DNA of 64,000 nucleotides. Origin: CBDCFV01 sp963664625. GTDB lineage: Bacteria > Chloroflexota > Dehalococcoidia > Lucifugimonadales > UBA3495. The stretch lies in contig OY761541.1 in NCBI GenBank assembly GCA_963664625.1, positions 1,798,001-1,862,000 of the forward strand. The letters are read 5' to 3'. Of the stretch, positions 17,211-26,506 are shown piece by piece (position 1 is the first letter of the stretch; every line of letters starts with the position of its first letter). Both the position numbers and the translations under genes were made by a program. The notes under the pieces are model-generated. The model did not search any database. It was not told the origin of the DNA and saw only the letters and a program-made list of their open reading frames with translations.

Positions 17211-18689
17211 CTAACCTCCCACGCCCTTCCCGTCTCGGTTCAAGGCTGACTCGACCAAGGCCATTGCATCTTCGCGGGAAGTGATTTCTCCCGCTGCATG
17301 AGCTTCCTGGACTTGCTCCAGCAGCCGGCCTATGACCGGCCCCGGCTCCAGTTGGAACCGTTGCATCAGGTCATGTCCGGTAACCAACCGGGCCCTTTGT
17401 TGCGAGACCGGGGGTTGAGTACCCACCTGTAAAATATAGGTCACCATTTTAGCATGGGCCGCCCACGCATCCAGGACCAGTTCCGGGCCTCTCGCGGCCA
17501 AGTGGTCCGCCATCCACAGGTAAAGCGTGTCAATGGCTACATCTCCCACATCCCGGAAGTACCGGTAAATCGCCCTGTTGGTGGGAAGTTCGATGCCTTG
17601 GTGCATGGTGGCGGGGCGCATGTGGTGCCGCACCATTCCCGCCACCGCCGCTATACCCTTCGAACTGAACCGCAGTTGGGCCAAGCGATCTTCCGTCATC
17701 TCCGCGCCCAATTCGGGGTGGCCGAGAAACCTGGTGCGCCCGGTATCGTCTATCGACTTGGTCTGCGGCTTGGCGACGTCGTGGAGCAGGGCGCCCAGTT
17801 TCAGCAACGTGCCCCTCGTGTGGCCGTCGCTGACTTCCTGCCCGAAGTATGACTCCCGCTCCTCTGCCCACGGAACGAAGGAATAAACGGGCGAATTCTG
17901 GTGCCCCTTGGTAACCAGTTCGGCATACTCCACGCAGTGAATCAAGTGACCCCAAACATCCCAGTAGTGTTCTTTGGGCTGCTCCACTCCCTTGGCATAT
18001 TCCAACTCGGGAAGTACCCGGCACAGCAGGTCAAGCCGGTCCAACACCTCAAGGTGCCCTTTGGCTCCATCCAGCGCCAGCAGGCCCAGGAACTCGCTCC
18101 GCACCCGGTCGCCCGCTACCCTGGCGATTAGCGCCGCGTCCGCCATGATCATGCGCGCCGTGTCCGGGTCCAGTCGGAACCGCAGGCGCGCCGCCAGCCT
18201 GATGCCCCGCAGAAGGCGGCCCGGGTCTTCCCGGAATACGTTCGGCCCTATCGCCCGGATGCACTTGCGCGACATGTCCAGCCGCCCTCGAAACGGGTCT
18301 ATAACCAACTCTCCCAGCGCCGGGGTTGGCCCCGACGCGGGTATTGCATCCAGCGGAAGGGCCAACGCGTTCAAGCTGAAGTCCCGGTTAGCCAAGTCTT
18401 CTTCGATGTCTCCGAAGAACTCTCTCAGGTCTATCGTCCAGGGCCCTTCCTGCCCGCCGTCAGGGTCCGGAGCCACTACCCGGACGACTCTATGCGGCGT
18501 GCCCAAGGGAATGTACGTCCCTCCAAGGAACCGGGCCAACTCCGGCCCTGCTCTCTGTACGTCGGCGCTTGTGGCAATATCCAAGTCGCGCTCCGGGCAC
18601 ACCGACAACAACGTGTCTCTAAGGTAGCCCCCGACCAGAAAGGCCCTGCTCTCCTGTCCGCCGAAGAATTCCCTTAATTTGTCCAGCAT
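17211..18689 (-). CDS. tRNA nucleotidyltransferase/poly(A) polymerase family protein with HD domain
   Basis: 492 aa. Class II nucleotidyltransferase head with GGYLRD (20-25) and the metal-binding DLD (35-37), then NRDFSLNALAL and the RNA-binding segment LLRGIRLAARLRF. An HD phosphohydrolase domain follows (LLHDVAKPQT near residue 305). This architecture matches CCA-adding or A-adding enzymes that repair tRNA 3' ends; CC-, A- or full CCA-specificity cannot be assigned from sequence alone. First gene of the operon with secD and secF. Confidence 0.88.
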   Translation of the reverse strand: MLDKLREFFGGQESRAFLVGGYLRDTLLSVCPERDLDIATSADVQRAGPELARFLGGTYIPLGTPHRVVRVVAPDPDGGQEGPWTIDLREFFGDIEEDLANRDFSLNALALPLDAIPASGPTPALGELVIDPFRGRLDMSRKCIRAIGPNVFREDPGRLLRGIRLAARLRFRLDPDTARMIMADAALIARVAGDRVRSEFLGLLALDGAKGHLEVLDRLDLLCRVLPELEYAKGVEQPKEHYWDVWGHLIHCVEYAELVTKGHQNSPVYSFVPWAEERESYFGQEVSDGHTRGTLLKLGALLHDVAKPQTKSIDDTGRTRFLGHPELGAEMTEDRLAQLRFSSKGIAAVAGMVRHHMRPATMHQGIELPTNRAIYRYFRDVGDVAIDTLYLWMADHLAARGPELVLDAWAAHAKMVTYILQVGTQPPVSQQRARLVTGHDLMQRFQLEPGPVIGRLLEQVQEAHAAGEITSREDAMALVESALNRDGKGVGG

Positions 18690-18760
18690 GGTATTACCGG
18701 AAACCCACTACTGATGTGTGAATCATTCTCTAAATAAAGCCCGCTTCTCTCTTGCCCCAC

Positions 18761-18786
18761 TGGATTCCCGCTTTCGCGGGAATGAC
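18761..18786 (-). repeat. Short palindromic repeat (REP family 1)
   Basis: 26-bp palindrome with core ATTCCCGC/GCGGGAAT and four central bases, in the orientation starting TGGATTCCCGC. First of about fifteen copies in the window, here between the CCA/HD gene and def. Confidence 0.85.
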
Positions 18787-18857
18787 GGAGGGAGATGTTT
18801 AGCGAATTGGAAATTTGATGACAGGAAACCGGAACGGGTAGTCAGCGGCGCGATTCG

Positions 18858-19415
18858 CTATGCCAGTTGCTCCGGGGTGTCGGGGCCGGAATCTACGGAG
18901 TCGTCGGTGTTCTCTCCATCACCTTCGGACTCCTCCTCTTCCTCCGGCGTAATCTTCCAAAGGCTGTCTGAAGAGACCAAGTGGTCGATATACAGGCCCC
19001 CCTGCAAGTGCCCCGTTTCATGCTCCAGCGCTTGGGCCAATAACCCGTCCGCCTTGATTCGGATAACCTTGCCGTCCAGCCCAATGGCCCGTGCCCGCAC
19101 CGATTCCGAACGCTTCACCAGCCCGCGGTATCCGGGAATGCTCAAACAGCCTTCAACCACCTCCCGTTCGCCCTCTCTCCTGACTATCTCCGGGTTGATG
19201 AGCACCAGGGCCTCTTCCCAGTCGGGCAGTTGGATGACCGCTACTTTTTGCAGCGATCCTACCTGATTGGCCGCCAGCCCCACACCAAACTCGGCGTGCA
19301 TCGTCTCTATCATGTCGTCGGTAAATTTCTTCAAATTAGGAGGAATCTTACCGATTTTCCTGGTGTGCCGCCGCAATATCGGGTCCGGCAGATGTCGCAT
19401 CTTCAGGACCGCCAA
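18858..19415 (-). CDS. def: Peptide deformylase
   Basis: 185 aa. Removes the formyl group from nascent proteins. All three motifs are present: GVGLAANQVG (44-53), EGCLSIPGYRG with metal ligand C90, and HETGH (132-136). The fourth position of the usual HExDH is G, but the two His and the Glu that matter are kept. A 35-residue acidic tail (EEEEESEGDGE and onward) extends past the catalytic core and is unusual. Confidence 0.94.
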   Translation of the reverse strand: MAVLKMRHLPDPILRRHTRKIGKIPPNLKKFTDDMIETMHAEFGVGLAANQVGSLQKVAVIQLPDWEEALVLINPEIVRREGEREVVEGCLSIPGYRGLVKRSESVRARAIGLDGKVIRIKADGLLAQALEHETGHLQGGLYIDHLVSSDSLWKITPEEEEESEGDGENTDDSVDSGPDTPEQLA

Positions 19416-19491
19416 TGTATCCGCCTCCGGGTAATGATCCCCGCCCTAGAGAAACAAGTCATTGAACCAAGGTTATGTGAATTCGCCCGTG

Positions 19492-19521
19492 ATTATATCC
19501 AAGCCCGTTCTTTAGTGTAAA
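19492..19521 (-). promoter_or_regulatory. Promoter of def
   Basis: Minus-strand -35 TTTACA (19516-19521), 18-bp spacer, -10 TATAAT (19492-19497). It lies in the 111-base gap between priA and def, about 80 bases before the def start. Confidence 0.7.
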
Positions 19522-19526
19522 GCCGC

Positions 19527-21974
19527 TTACAGCACGTGGACAGGGTCCACGTCCATCGTGCAACCCGCGGGAATGCGGAAATCATCCAAAAACCTTTGCA
19601 GGTTTGGCCCTCTGATCGTCAGGTGCCAGCGGTGACGCCCCCTGAGCCGCGGCGGGAATCCCGGTGCCGGGCCGATGACCTCTATGGCGGTAAGCCCCTG
19701 CGCGTAGGCCTTGCGCCTTATTTCCCTGGCCGTATTGATGGCCTGCCGCTGGCACGCGGTCTCGTCGATATCCTGAAAGACCAAATGCGCCAAGCGGTTG
19801 AACGGCGGGTTGCCCAACTGCCGGCGAAAGGCAATCTCCCGCTGGTACATGGGCGCGTATTCCTGCCCGGCTGCGGCGGTTACGGCGTAGTGTTCGGGCA
19901 CATAGGTCTGGATGAACGCCCGGCCCGGTTCCTTGCCTCGGCCGGCACGCCCCGCGACTTGACAAAGCAGTCCGAATGTCCTTTCCCCGGCCCTGAAGTC
20001 CGGCAGATGCAGTCCCACGTCAGCCAATATCATCCCGACGACGGTCACGTTCGCCACATCCAGGCCCTTCGCCACCACCTGCGTTCCCACCAGCACCTGC
20101 GTCTCCCCCGACTCGAACTGACGCATCACTGCGCCGGGGTCCAGCCCGCCCCGGGCAGCGTCCGAGTCCCACCGCTGCACTTTGACACCCGGCAACAGGC
20201 CCAACACCTCATCGACGACGCGTTGGGTGCCTATGCCCAGTTGACGTATGTTGCCGCTGCGGCACTCCCGGCACCTGGCCAGCGGCCGGCGGCGGCGGTT
20301 GCAGTGGTGGCACCTCAGCCTTGCCTCGGCGGCGTGGTACGCCAGAGGCACGGCGCACCGGGAACAGACAGCAACGTATCCGCAATCGCGGCACTGGACG
20401 ATGGGCGCGCTGCCTCGGCGATTCAGGAACAGTATGGCTTGTTGCCCCCGTCCGATACACTCCTTCAGGGAGTGGGCCAGACTGCGGCTGAATATGCTGC
20501 GGTTGCCTTCCCTCAATTCCCTCCGCATGTCGACTATGTCTACTTGGGCCATCGCTTGGTCGCCAATGCCCGGTCGGGCCTCTATCCGATGGGGCAACTC
20601 CAGCAACCGGTGCCGCCTTGGGCTGGCGTCCTTGGCAAAGTAGTAAGACTCCACGTCCGGGGTGGCGCTGCCCATTACCACCACCGCACCGGAGAGGCGA
20701 GACAACTCCAACACCGTGGTGCGCGCGTGGTACAAAGGTGGGGCTTGCAGTTCCTTGTAGGTCCACTCGTGCTCCTCGTCCAGAATCACTAAGCCCAGCC
20801 GCTCTACCGGCGAAAACAACGCGCTTCTGGCGCCCACCACTACATCGTATTCGCCGGACTGGATTTTCCACCACTGGTCGAATTTCTGCCGCGCAGTCAG
20901 CCGGCTGTGGATGATGGCTACCCTGCCCGGAAAGCGGGAGTTCACTCTGTCCAACGTCTGCGGGGTAAGGGATATCTCCGGCACCAGGTAGACCGCCTGC
21001 ATCCCCAAGCTCACGGCATGTTCGATCGCTCTCAGGTACACTTCCGTCTTGCCGCTGCCGGTGACGCCGTGCAACAGGAAGCTCCTTGGCCTGATTGCCG
21101 GGTCGTCCAACGCCTCTGTCACCCGGTGCAACGCGTCGGCTTGTGCGGCCGTCAGGGCCAGCGACGCAGCTCCCCTCCAATTCGCCGTCGCTGTTGGGTC
21201 TGGTTCCTCCCTCCGCCACTCCATACCGACCAGTCCCTTGTCAACCAACGCCTGCCCAACCCCGCTGCCATAGGCCTTGTTGGCGACTGAGTAGGAATAG
21301 GACCCGCCGGACTCCCTGATGGCGGCCAGCAACCCCGCTTGCCGTTCGGGCAGCGCAGGATGCCCATCGGAATTCCCCGTACTCTCCATAGCGGTAGCCG
21401 TGGTGAACAAAAACCGATCGTACCGAGGGACAATCTTCGGGCGCGGCAAGCTGACGTGCCGAATAACCAACTTCCTGTCGATCAACCGCCTCAGTTCCCG
21501 CTCGCCGTTCTTTCCCAATGACTTGAGGAAATCGCCTTCCGCCAGCCCGCGGGTGTTCGCCAACTGGGACAGGGCTGCTCTGGTCTCGGGACGCAGTTGT
21601 TCCAAGCGCGCGCCCTCATCGTCGCCATCTGACACGGCGTTGACTTGGGAACGGACCCGGTCCTCGAAGCCCGGGGGCAAACACAGGGCCAGGGCGTCGA
21701 AAAGGGGGCAGAGATAGTAGCTGCTGAGCCAGCGACCCAGCTCCAGAAAGACCGGGCCGATGAGAGGGGACGGCTCGACGGGTTGCAGGATGTCCTTGGT
21801 GAATTCTACTTTGGGAGCGTCGGTCAATTCGGTGACGATGCCTTGGGCCACCCGGCGTCCAAACGGCGCCCAGACCATCTGACCCGGCTCGACGGTGAAA
21901 TCGGGAGGGATACTGTACGAGAAAGTGCTGGGGTCTCTCACCGGAGCGGCCACCGCTACTTCCGCGTATCTCAT
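19527..21974 (-). CDS. priA: Primosomal protein N' (replication restart helicase PriA)
   Basis: 815 aa. 3'-5' helicase that reloads the replisome at stalled forks. N-terminal 3'-DNA-binding domain (YAEVAVAAPVRDPSTFSYS), Walker A GVTGSGKTEVYL near residue 300, DEEH box near 395, and the zinc module with paired Cys (CRDCGYVAVCSRC and LRCHHCNRR). The C-terminal helicase motifs are intact (VLVGTQVVAKGLD, QVAGRAGRG). Length is slightly above E. coli PriA. Confidence 0.95.
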   Translation of the reverse strand: MRYAEVAVAAPVRDPSTFSYSIPPDFTVEPGQMVWAPFGRRVAQGIVTELTDAPKVEFTKDILQPVEPSPLIGPVFLELGRWLSSYYLCPLFDALALCLPPGFEDRVRSQVNAVSDGDDEGARLEQLRPETRAALSQLANTRGLAEGDFLKSLGKNGERELRRLIDRKLVIRHVSLPRPKIVPRYDRFLFTTATAMESTGNSDGHPALPERQAGLLAAIRESGGSYSYSVANKAYGSGVGQALVDKGLVGMEWRREEPDPTATANWRGAASLALTAAQADALHRVTEALDDPAIRPRSFLLHGVTGSGKTEVYLRAIEHAVSLGMQAVYLVPEISLTPQTLDRVNSRFPGRVAIIHSRLTARQKFDQWWKIQSGEYDVVVGARSALFSPVERLGLVILDEEHEWTYKELQAPPLYHARTTVLELSRLSGAVVVMGSATPDVESYYFAKDASPRRHRLLELPHRIEARPGIGDQAMAQVDIVDMRRELREGNRSIFSRSLAHSLKECIGRGQQAILFLNRRGSAPIVQCRDCGYVAVCSRCAVPLAYHAAEARLRCHHCNRRRRPLARCRECRSGNIRQLGIGTQRVVDEVLGLLPGVKVQRWDSDAARGGLDPGAVMRQFESGETQVLVGTQVVAKGLDVANVTVVGMILADVGLHLPDFRAGERTFGLLCQVAGRAGRGKEPGRAFIQTYVPEHYAVTAAAGQEYAPMYQREIAFRRQLGNPPFNRLAHLVFQDIDETACQRQAINTAREIRRKAYAQGLTAIEVIGPAPGFPPRLRGRHRWHLTIRGPNLQRFLDDFRIPAGCTMDVDPVHVL

Positions 21975-22045
21975 GGCCTATATCCAGGACGGTTTACGGG
22001 GAAGGAACCTGCAACACCCCAACCCGCCACTCCAACAACCAGCCC

Positions 22046-22076
22046 ATCATTCCCGCGAAGATGGGGCGGGAATCCA
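22046..22076 (+). repeat. REP family 1 copy, with a 4-base insertion
   Basis: Arms TTCCCGC/GCGGGAA around a longer centre. It stands 20 bases from the next copy in the priA-rplS gap. Confidence 0.7.
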
Positions 22077-22095
22077 TAAACTCCTACCGGCTCTC

Positions 22096-22121
22096 GTCAT
22101 TCCCGCGCAGGCGGGAATCCA
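22096..22121 (+). repeat. REP family 1 copy
   Basis: Full-length 26-bp palindrome in the orientation starting GTCATTCCCGC, between rplS and priA. Confidence 0.85.
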
Positions 22122-22166
22122 GAACCCCCGCGGCAAAGGAAGTGTCATAGCAGGAAAAGCCGGCGT

Positions 22167-22541
22167 CTATGCGTTAGCCTGACCGCGCGGACGCCTGGGG
22201 ACCGTCTTTTCCTTGATCCTGGCGGCCCGGCCTTGTAGTCCTCTCAGGTAATAGAGCTTTGCCCGCCGCACCGATCCCCGCCTTGTGACTTCCAGCGACT
22301 CGATCAGCGGGGAGTGCAACGGAAAGATACGCTCGATGCCGATGCCGGCGGTAATTCTGCGGACGGTAAAGTTAGCGGCGACGCCGACCCCGTTGTTGAG
22401 CCGGATCACCACGCCCTGAAATGCTTGAATGCGTTCCCGGTCTCCCTCCCTGATGCGGAAGTTCACCCGCACCGTATCGCCGGGTCCGAACTGCGGTATG
22501 TTGGGATTGGGGTCCGTCTTTACTAGCTGCGCGGCTTCCAT
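22167..22541 (-). CDS. rplS: 50S ribosomal protein L19
   Basis: 124 aa from ATG 22541, which follows AGGCGAG; the frame stays open to 22589 but the L19 N-terminus is MEAAQLVKTDPNPNIPQF. Contains GDTVRVNFRIREGDRERIQ, FQGVVIRLNNG and the C-terminal RAKLYYLRGLQGRAARIKE. A large-subunit protein at the 30S interface. Confidence 0.96.
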   Translation of the reverse strand: MEAAQLVKTDPNPNIPQFGPGDTVRVNFRIREGDRERIQAFQGVVIRLNNGVGVAANFTVRRITAGIGIERIFPLHSPLIESLEVTRRGSVRRAKLYYLRGLQGRAARIKEKTVPRRPRGQANA

Positions 22542-22860
22542 ATTATCTCGCCTGAATTCGAATGCGATTTGAGCTTTCCCGGCCCTCACGCTTGCCTTTG
22601 GACCGGGGCATCAAAAGCCCTCTTCCAATCAATTGAGCAACTAGCATATCACAACCCCTGCCCCTTTGGTACGCCGGACCTGCCATTCCAGCCATCAATC
22701 TGTCATTCCTTGGCGGGAATCTCACCTCCGCCATCCAATCATCACTCCCGCGCCCCAATCGTCATTCCCGCCTATGCGGGAATCCAGCTTTTCATGCACG
22801 GGAATTGCCGTAGGGGGTAAACTGTAACCTGGAAACCTGTAAATGGCAGGAGAGTGATCT
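22542..22860. other. Intergenic region between rplS and the NCS2 permease
   Basis: Divergent genes share this 319-base stretch. It holds one full REP copy (22761-22786), two degenerate REP-like fragments (about 22702 and 22741), and the Shine-Dalgarno sequence for the permease near its end. I see no convincing promoter. Confidence 0.6.
22761..22786 (+). repeat. REP family 1 copy
   Basis: 26-bp palindrome with central CTAT, upstream of the NCS2 permease. Confidence 0.85.
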
Positions 22861-24615
22861 TTGGCTGCTGCTCACGTGAACGAGAATATCCGGTACGAAC
22901 CGAACGAGAACCCGCCACCGTTGGTGACCATTGGCGCCGGCGCCCAAGCTGCGGCGCTGATAGTGGCGCCGGTCGTCTTGACGGTGGTCATCGTTGCCCG
23001 GATAGCCGGGCAGTCCGAGTCCTACATGGCTTGGGGGGCCTTTGCGGCGCTTCTGGTGAGCGGCATCACTACCGTCCTGCAGGCGGTGCGAGTCGGCAGG
23101 GTCGGGGCCGGCCATGTACTCATCATGGGCACGTCAGGGGCGTTCATCGCGGTCTGCGTGGCGGCCTTGGTCAAAGGCGGCCCCGCCACCATGGCCGGCC
23201 TCATCGTCATATCTTCGCTGTTCCAGTTCCTGCTGGCGGCACGGCTGTCGCTGCTGCGGCGGATATTCACTCCGGTGGTGTCCGGCACCGTCATCATGCT
23301 GATAGCGGCCACGGTGATACCCTTGGTGTTTGATTCACTGACCCACGTGCCGGAGGGAACTGCGTCGGGGGTGGCGTCGAAAGTGGCGCCGGTTGCGGCG
23401 CTGGCTACGATTGTGACCGTCGCGGGCTTGGTGCTGCGGGCGCCGCCGGCATGGCGGCTGTGGTCCCCGGTCATTGGCATCGCGGTGGGCTGCGCGGTGT
23501 CGGCGCCCTTCGGCTTGTACGATGTGCAGACCGTACTGAACGCTCCCTGGGTGGGTATTCCGGTAGGAGCGTGGCCTGGATTCGACTTCACCCCTGACCC
23601 CGTGTTCTGGGCGTTACTGCCGGCATTCGTAGTGGTGACCTTAGTGGGGGCGATAGAAACGGTGGGCGACGGTGTGGCCATCCAGAGAGTTTCGCAGCGG
23701 AGATCCCGGGCGACGGACTTCCGGGTTGTCCAAGGCGCCCTGAACGCCGACGGCGTGGGAAACCTGCTGTCGGGCCTTTTGGGGACGCTGCCCAATACTA
23801 CCTACTCGACAAGCATATCGCTGGCCGAGGTAACTGGAATCGCCGCCAGGCGGGTGGGGATAGTCATCGGGGTCCTATTCGTTGTGGTGGCATTCTTCCC
23901 CAAGTTTACGGCCCTGCTGATTGCCATACCCGGCCCGGTTGTGGCGGCCTACGTTACGGTGTTGCTGGGCCTGCTGTTCGTGCAGGGCATGAGGATAGTC
24001 ATCCAGGACGGACTGGACCACCGGAAGGCCGTCGTGACGGGTATGGCATTCTGGATTGGGACCGGCTTCCAGAACAAGTGGATTTTCCCCGACCTGCTGG
24101 GCGAGGGATTCATCGGAGTGCTGTTCGGCAACGGCATGACGTCGGGCGCTCTGGTCGCCATCATCATGATGGTGTTCATGGAATTGACGGGGCCGCGTCG
24201 GAGGCGGTTGGCGGTGTCACTGGACACGGAAGCGCTGCCTCGGCTGGAGGAGTTTTTGCGGGGGTTCGCGTCCAGGTCGGGGTGGAACGCCGCATCCACC
24301 GAAAGGCTGGTGCTGGTGGGAGAAGAGACGCTGACGAGCATGACATCGGAAGAGGACGAACCCCTCAACGGCGACAGACCGCGGCGCTTGGTGGTTATCG
24401 CCCGCAAAGATGTTCGTGGCGCGGAGCTGGAATTTGTTTCGGCTGCGGAGGGAGAGAACCTGGAGGACCAACTGGCATATCTGGGCGAGGCGCCCGACAT
24501 ACCCGACGGCAGGGAGATTTCGTTCCGCCTGCTGCGTCATTACGCCTCTTCGGTGCGCCACCAGAAGTATCACGGAGTGGACATTGTTACTGTGAACGTC
24601 GAGGGCGGGCGTTAG
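22861..24615 (+). CDS. NCS2-family nucleobase permease with C-terminal GHKL-like domain
   Basis: 584 aa. Residues 1 to about 445 form a xanthine/uracil permease with roughly 12-14 membrane segments; family marks are YEPNENPPP at the N-terminus, GAIETVGDGVAIQ in the central motif, and NADGVGNLLSGLLGTLPNTTYS. Residues about 455-584 are soluble and resemble RsbW/SpoIIAB-type ATPase domains: LPRLEEFLRGFASRSGW, then ERLVLVGEETLTS where the N-box would be, and a final FRLLRHYASSVRH. The N-box Asn is absent, so ATP binding may be lost. The start is TTG 22861 with AGGAGAG six bases upstream. The transported nucleobase is unknown. Confidence 0.82.
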   Translation: MAAAHVNENIRYEPNENPPPLVTIGAGAQAAALIVAPVVLTVVIVARIAGQSESYMAWGAFAALLVSGITTVLQAVRVGRVGAGHVLIMGTSGAFIAVCVAALVKGGPATMAGLIVISSLFQFLLAARLSLLRRIFTPVVSGTVIMLIAATVIPLVFDSLTHVPEGTASGVASKVAPVAALATIVTVAGLVLRAPPAWRLWSPVIGIAVGCAVSAPFGLYDVQTVLNAPWVGIPVGAWPGFDFTPDPVFWALLPAFVVVTLVGAIETVGDGVAIQRVSQRRSRATDFRVVQGALNADGVGNLLSGLLGTLPNTTYSTSISLAEVTGIAARRVGIVIGVLFVVVAFFPKFTALLIAIPGPVVAAYVTVLLGLLFVQGMRIVIQDGLDHRKAVVTGMAFWIGTGFQNKWIFPDLLGEGFIGVLFGNGMTSGALVAIIMMVFMELTGPRRRRLAVSLDTEALPRLEEFLRGFASRSGWNAASTERLVLVGEETLTSMTSEEDEPLNGDRPRRLVVIARKDVRGAELEFVSAAEGENLEDQLAYLGEAPDIPDGREISFRLLRHYASSVRHQKYHGVDIVTVNVEGGR

Positions 24616-24701
24616 CGGGGCCCCGGACGGCAACAAATCAACGATGTTGAAGTACGTCGCCCAATCATAACAGTGCGATAGACCGTTGTGCCCTGATGAG
24701 T

Positions 24702-25244
24702 TTATGGACTTTGATTTTGAAACCTTGACCGCAACGGTTCAGTGGCTGGTGTCTTTAGTTCCTCAATGATCAGTTGGCAAATCGGTATACCTGGAGTTAA
24801 TCGGCACAAGAATGGACCGACGTTTGAGATTTCCAAACGGATGGTTCCACGAAAACCGGCGTGAACGGTTGGTGCGGTTTGGTGTATGGATACACCAAAT
24901 CGAGCTAAAGAACTCTTGCCTTCGACCCTGGCCGCAAGATGCAATGGTAGCTGCACTCTCTCCACGGTATTGGATAACACGAAGTGCCCGGGTTTTAGCT
25001 CCAAGTAACGGTTGTCTGAAATTTCCTTTCGCTTCCCGTATTGGGCCGCTATTTCCTCTGGCTCTGATCTTCCGACCGTAACGAAAACGCCTGAGTCTTC
25101 GCTGGGACTATCAAAGACGGTAAAACTGTTCCCCAATCTTAAATCGACTGAAGAAGTGGAATACATACCTTCTTCGGGACGAGGCGTAATGACCAATGTG
25201 CCTTGTTCCAAGGCTTCCCTAATGTCGTCCCTGCTGTAGATCAT
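24702..25244 (-). CDS. dcd: dCTP deaminase/dUTPase family protein
   Basis: 180 aa. Trimeric fold enzyme that deaminates dCTP to dUTP or hydrolyses dUTP. Contains STSSVDLRLGNSF near the N-terminus and EGKSSLARFGVSIHQTAP, matching the RSSLAR substrate loop. The catalytic Glu region is TIRLEISN. The usual DPGF is HAGF, and the C-terminal tail is short compared with E. coli Dcd (193 aa), so it is a divergent member. ATG 25244 overlaps the stop of the upstream gene (TAATG), which implies coupling. It lies in an AT-richer patch. Confidence 0.8.
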   Translation of the reverse strand: MIYSRDDIREALEQGTLVITPRPEEGMYSTSSVDLRLGNSFTVFDSPSEDSGVFVTVGRSEPEEIAAQYGKRKEISDNRYLELKPGHFVLSNTVERVQLPLHLAARVEGKSSLARFGVSIHQTAPTVHAGFRGTIRLEISNVGPFLCRLTPGIPICQLIIEELKTPATEPLRSRFQNQSP

Positions 25245-25570
25245 TACCACCAGCCGGTTTGGACCACTTCACCTTGATCTGTTAAGGGGACGCGCAATAG
25301 GTCTGTCGATGACATAGTTTCATTGGGTATCAAGATCTGCCAATCTCCGTTCTCATAGTCTCCGACAATGAACGCCTTTAACCATTTTTCAGTGATATTA
25401 ACGGAGTAGTCTGGCATCCAACCATGATATCCCCTGCCGCCTAAGACGAATGTTACTGTTGCTTCGTTTGAGAACCAAGCACTAGGTTTGGCCTTTTCAA
25501 GCTTGATCTTGGCCCCTTCAGCATGTTCCCGTTTCGTTGGCCAGTCCCATCCCGTCTTTTCGGTGTTCAT
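25244..25570 (-). CDS. Hypothetical protein coupled to dcd
   Basis: 108 aa, not recognised. No signal peptide or membrane helix. Rich in W, G and aromatic residues (GWDWPTK, GGRGYHGWMPDYSVN, ending QTGWW), which suggests a small beta-rich domain. The stop codon overlaps the dcd start, so the pair is almost certainly one transcription and translation unit. Base composition is lower in GC than the flanks, so horizontal origin is possible. Confidence 0.6.
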   Translation of the reverse strand: MNTEKTGWDWPTKREHAEGAKIKLEKAKPSAWFSNEATVTFVLGGRGYHGWMPDYSVNITEKWLKAFIVGDYENGDWQILIPNETMSSTDLLRVPLTDQGEVVQTGWW

Positions 25571-25771
25571 GTAGGCATCCCCCGCTAAAGTGGTAATGAT
25601 GGTAACTATAGTATCTCCAGACCGTCAACCGAACCGCGTCAGCTCTGGATTCTGCTTGCCGAGAACTCGTCCCGCAGTAGACTTTTGTCTCCTCTGTCTT
25701 GACCAGTTCCAACCCGCACCCTATATTTCTCTGCAACAGGCCCACACCATCCGAGGGACCAGGAGCAATAT

Positions 25772-26506
25772 GTGACCCGGTTCTTGGCGGCTATACTTCA
25801 TCGAACTTTCGGCGCGTTTCGTGACCTTGCGCCTATCATCGCAGTCATCGCCTTCTTCCAGGTTGTAGTCCTGCAGCAACCCTTCCCTAACCTTGGCAAC
25901 GTAGTCGTTGGCTTGGCCTGTGTGGTGGTTGGGCTGACCCTCTTTATTCAAGGACTGGAAAGCGGCCTCTTCCCACTCGGCGATGCCCTCGCTCAGGGCC
26001 TGGCTCGCAGGGGCAGTGTTCTGGTACTGCTGGCCTTCGCCTTCTGTCTGGGTTTCGGCACGACCGTAGCCGAACCCGCCCTCATCGCCGTCGCCGACGA
26101 AGCAGGCAAGGTGGCTGCGGAAGCCGGCTTCATCGCCTCGAACGATGAGGCGCGCAATTCATACGCCCTTCAACTGCGCATGGTAGTGGCATTCTCCGTC
26201 GGCGCGGCCATCGTCCTCGGCGTGTTCCGCATCCTGAAAGGCTGGCCCATCCACCGCCTGATTATCGGAGGCTATCTTTTAGTGACGGCGATGACCTTTT
26301 TCGCCCCGGAAGAGATCATCGGCGTGGCCTACGATTCAGGCGGCGTCACCACCAGCACCATCACGGTGCCGCTGGTCACCGCCTTAGGCGTCGGGCTGGC
26401 CACCTCCATCAAGGGGCGCAACCCAATGGTTGACGGCTTCGGGCTTATCGCCTTCGCCAGCCTGACGCCGATGATTTGCGTTATGGGATACGGAATGGTG
26501 GTCTGA
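25772..26506 (+). CDS. DUF1538 membrane protein, first copy
   Basis: 244 aa, six or seven membrane helices. DUF1538 family (predicted transporter, substrate unknown). Repeated marks are LAPIIAVIAFFQVVVLQ, FGTTVAEPAL, and the C-terminal AYDSGGVTTSTITVPLVTAL with DGFGLIAFASLTP. The start is GTG 25772 with AGGAG upstream. It overlaps the second copy by one base (TGATG). In many genomes the two halves occur as one protein of about 500 residues; here they are separate genes. Confidence 0.85.
   Translation: MTRFLAAILHRTFGAFRDLAPIIAVIAFFQVVVLQQPFPNLGNVVVGLACVVVGLTLFIQGLESGLFPLGDALAQGLARRGSVLVLLAFAFCLGFGTTVAEPALIAVADEAGKVAAEAGFIASNDEARNSYALQLRMVVAFSVGAAIVLGVFRILKGWPIHRLIIGGYLLVTAMTFFAPEEIIGVAYDSGGVTTSTITVPLVTALGVGLATSIKGRNPMVDGFGLIAFASLTPMICVMGYGMVV

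Noticed and set aside
25518..25745. 75-aa minus-strand open frame upstream of the dcd pair
   Set aside because: No Shine-Dalgarno, no plausible protein character, and it overlaps the better 25570 gene in another frame.
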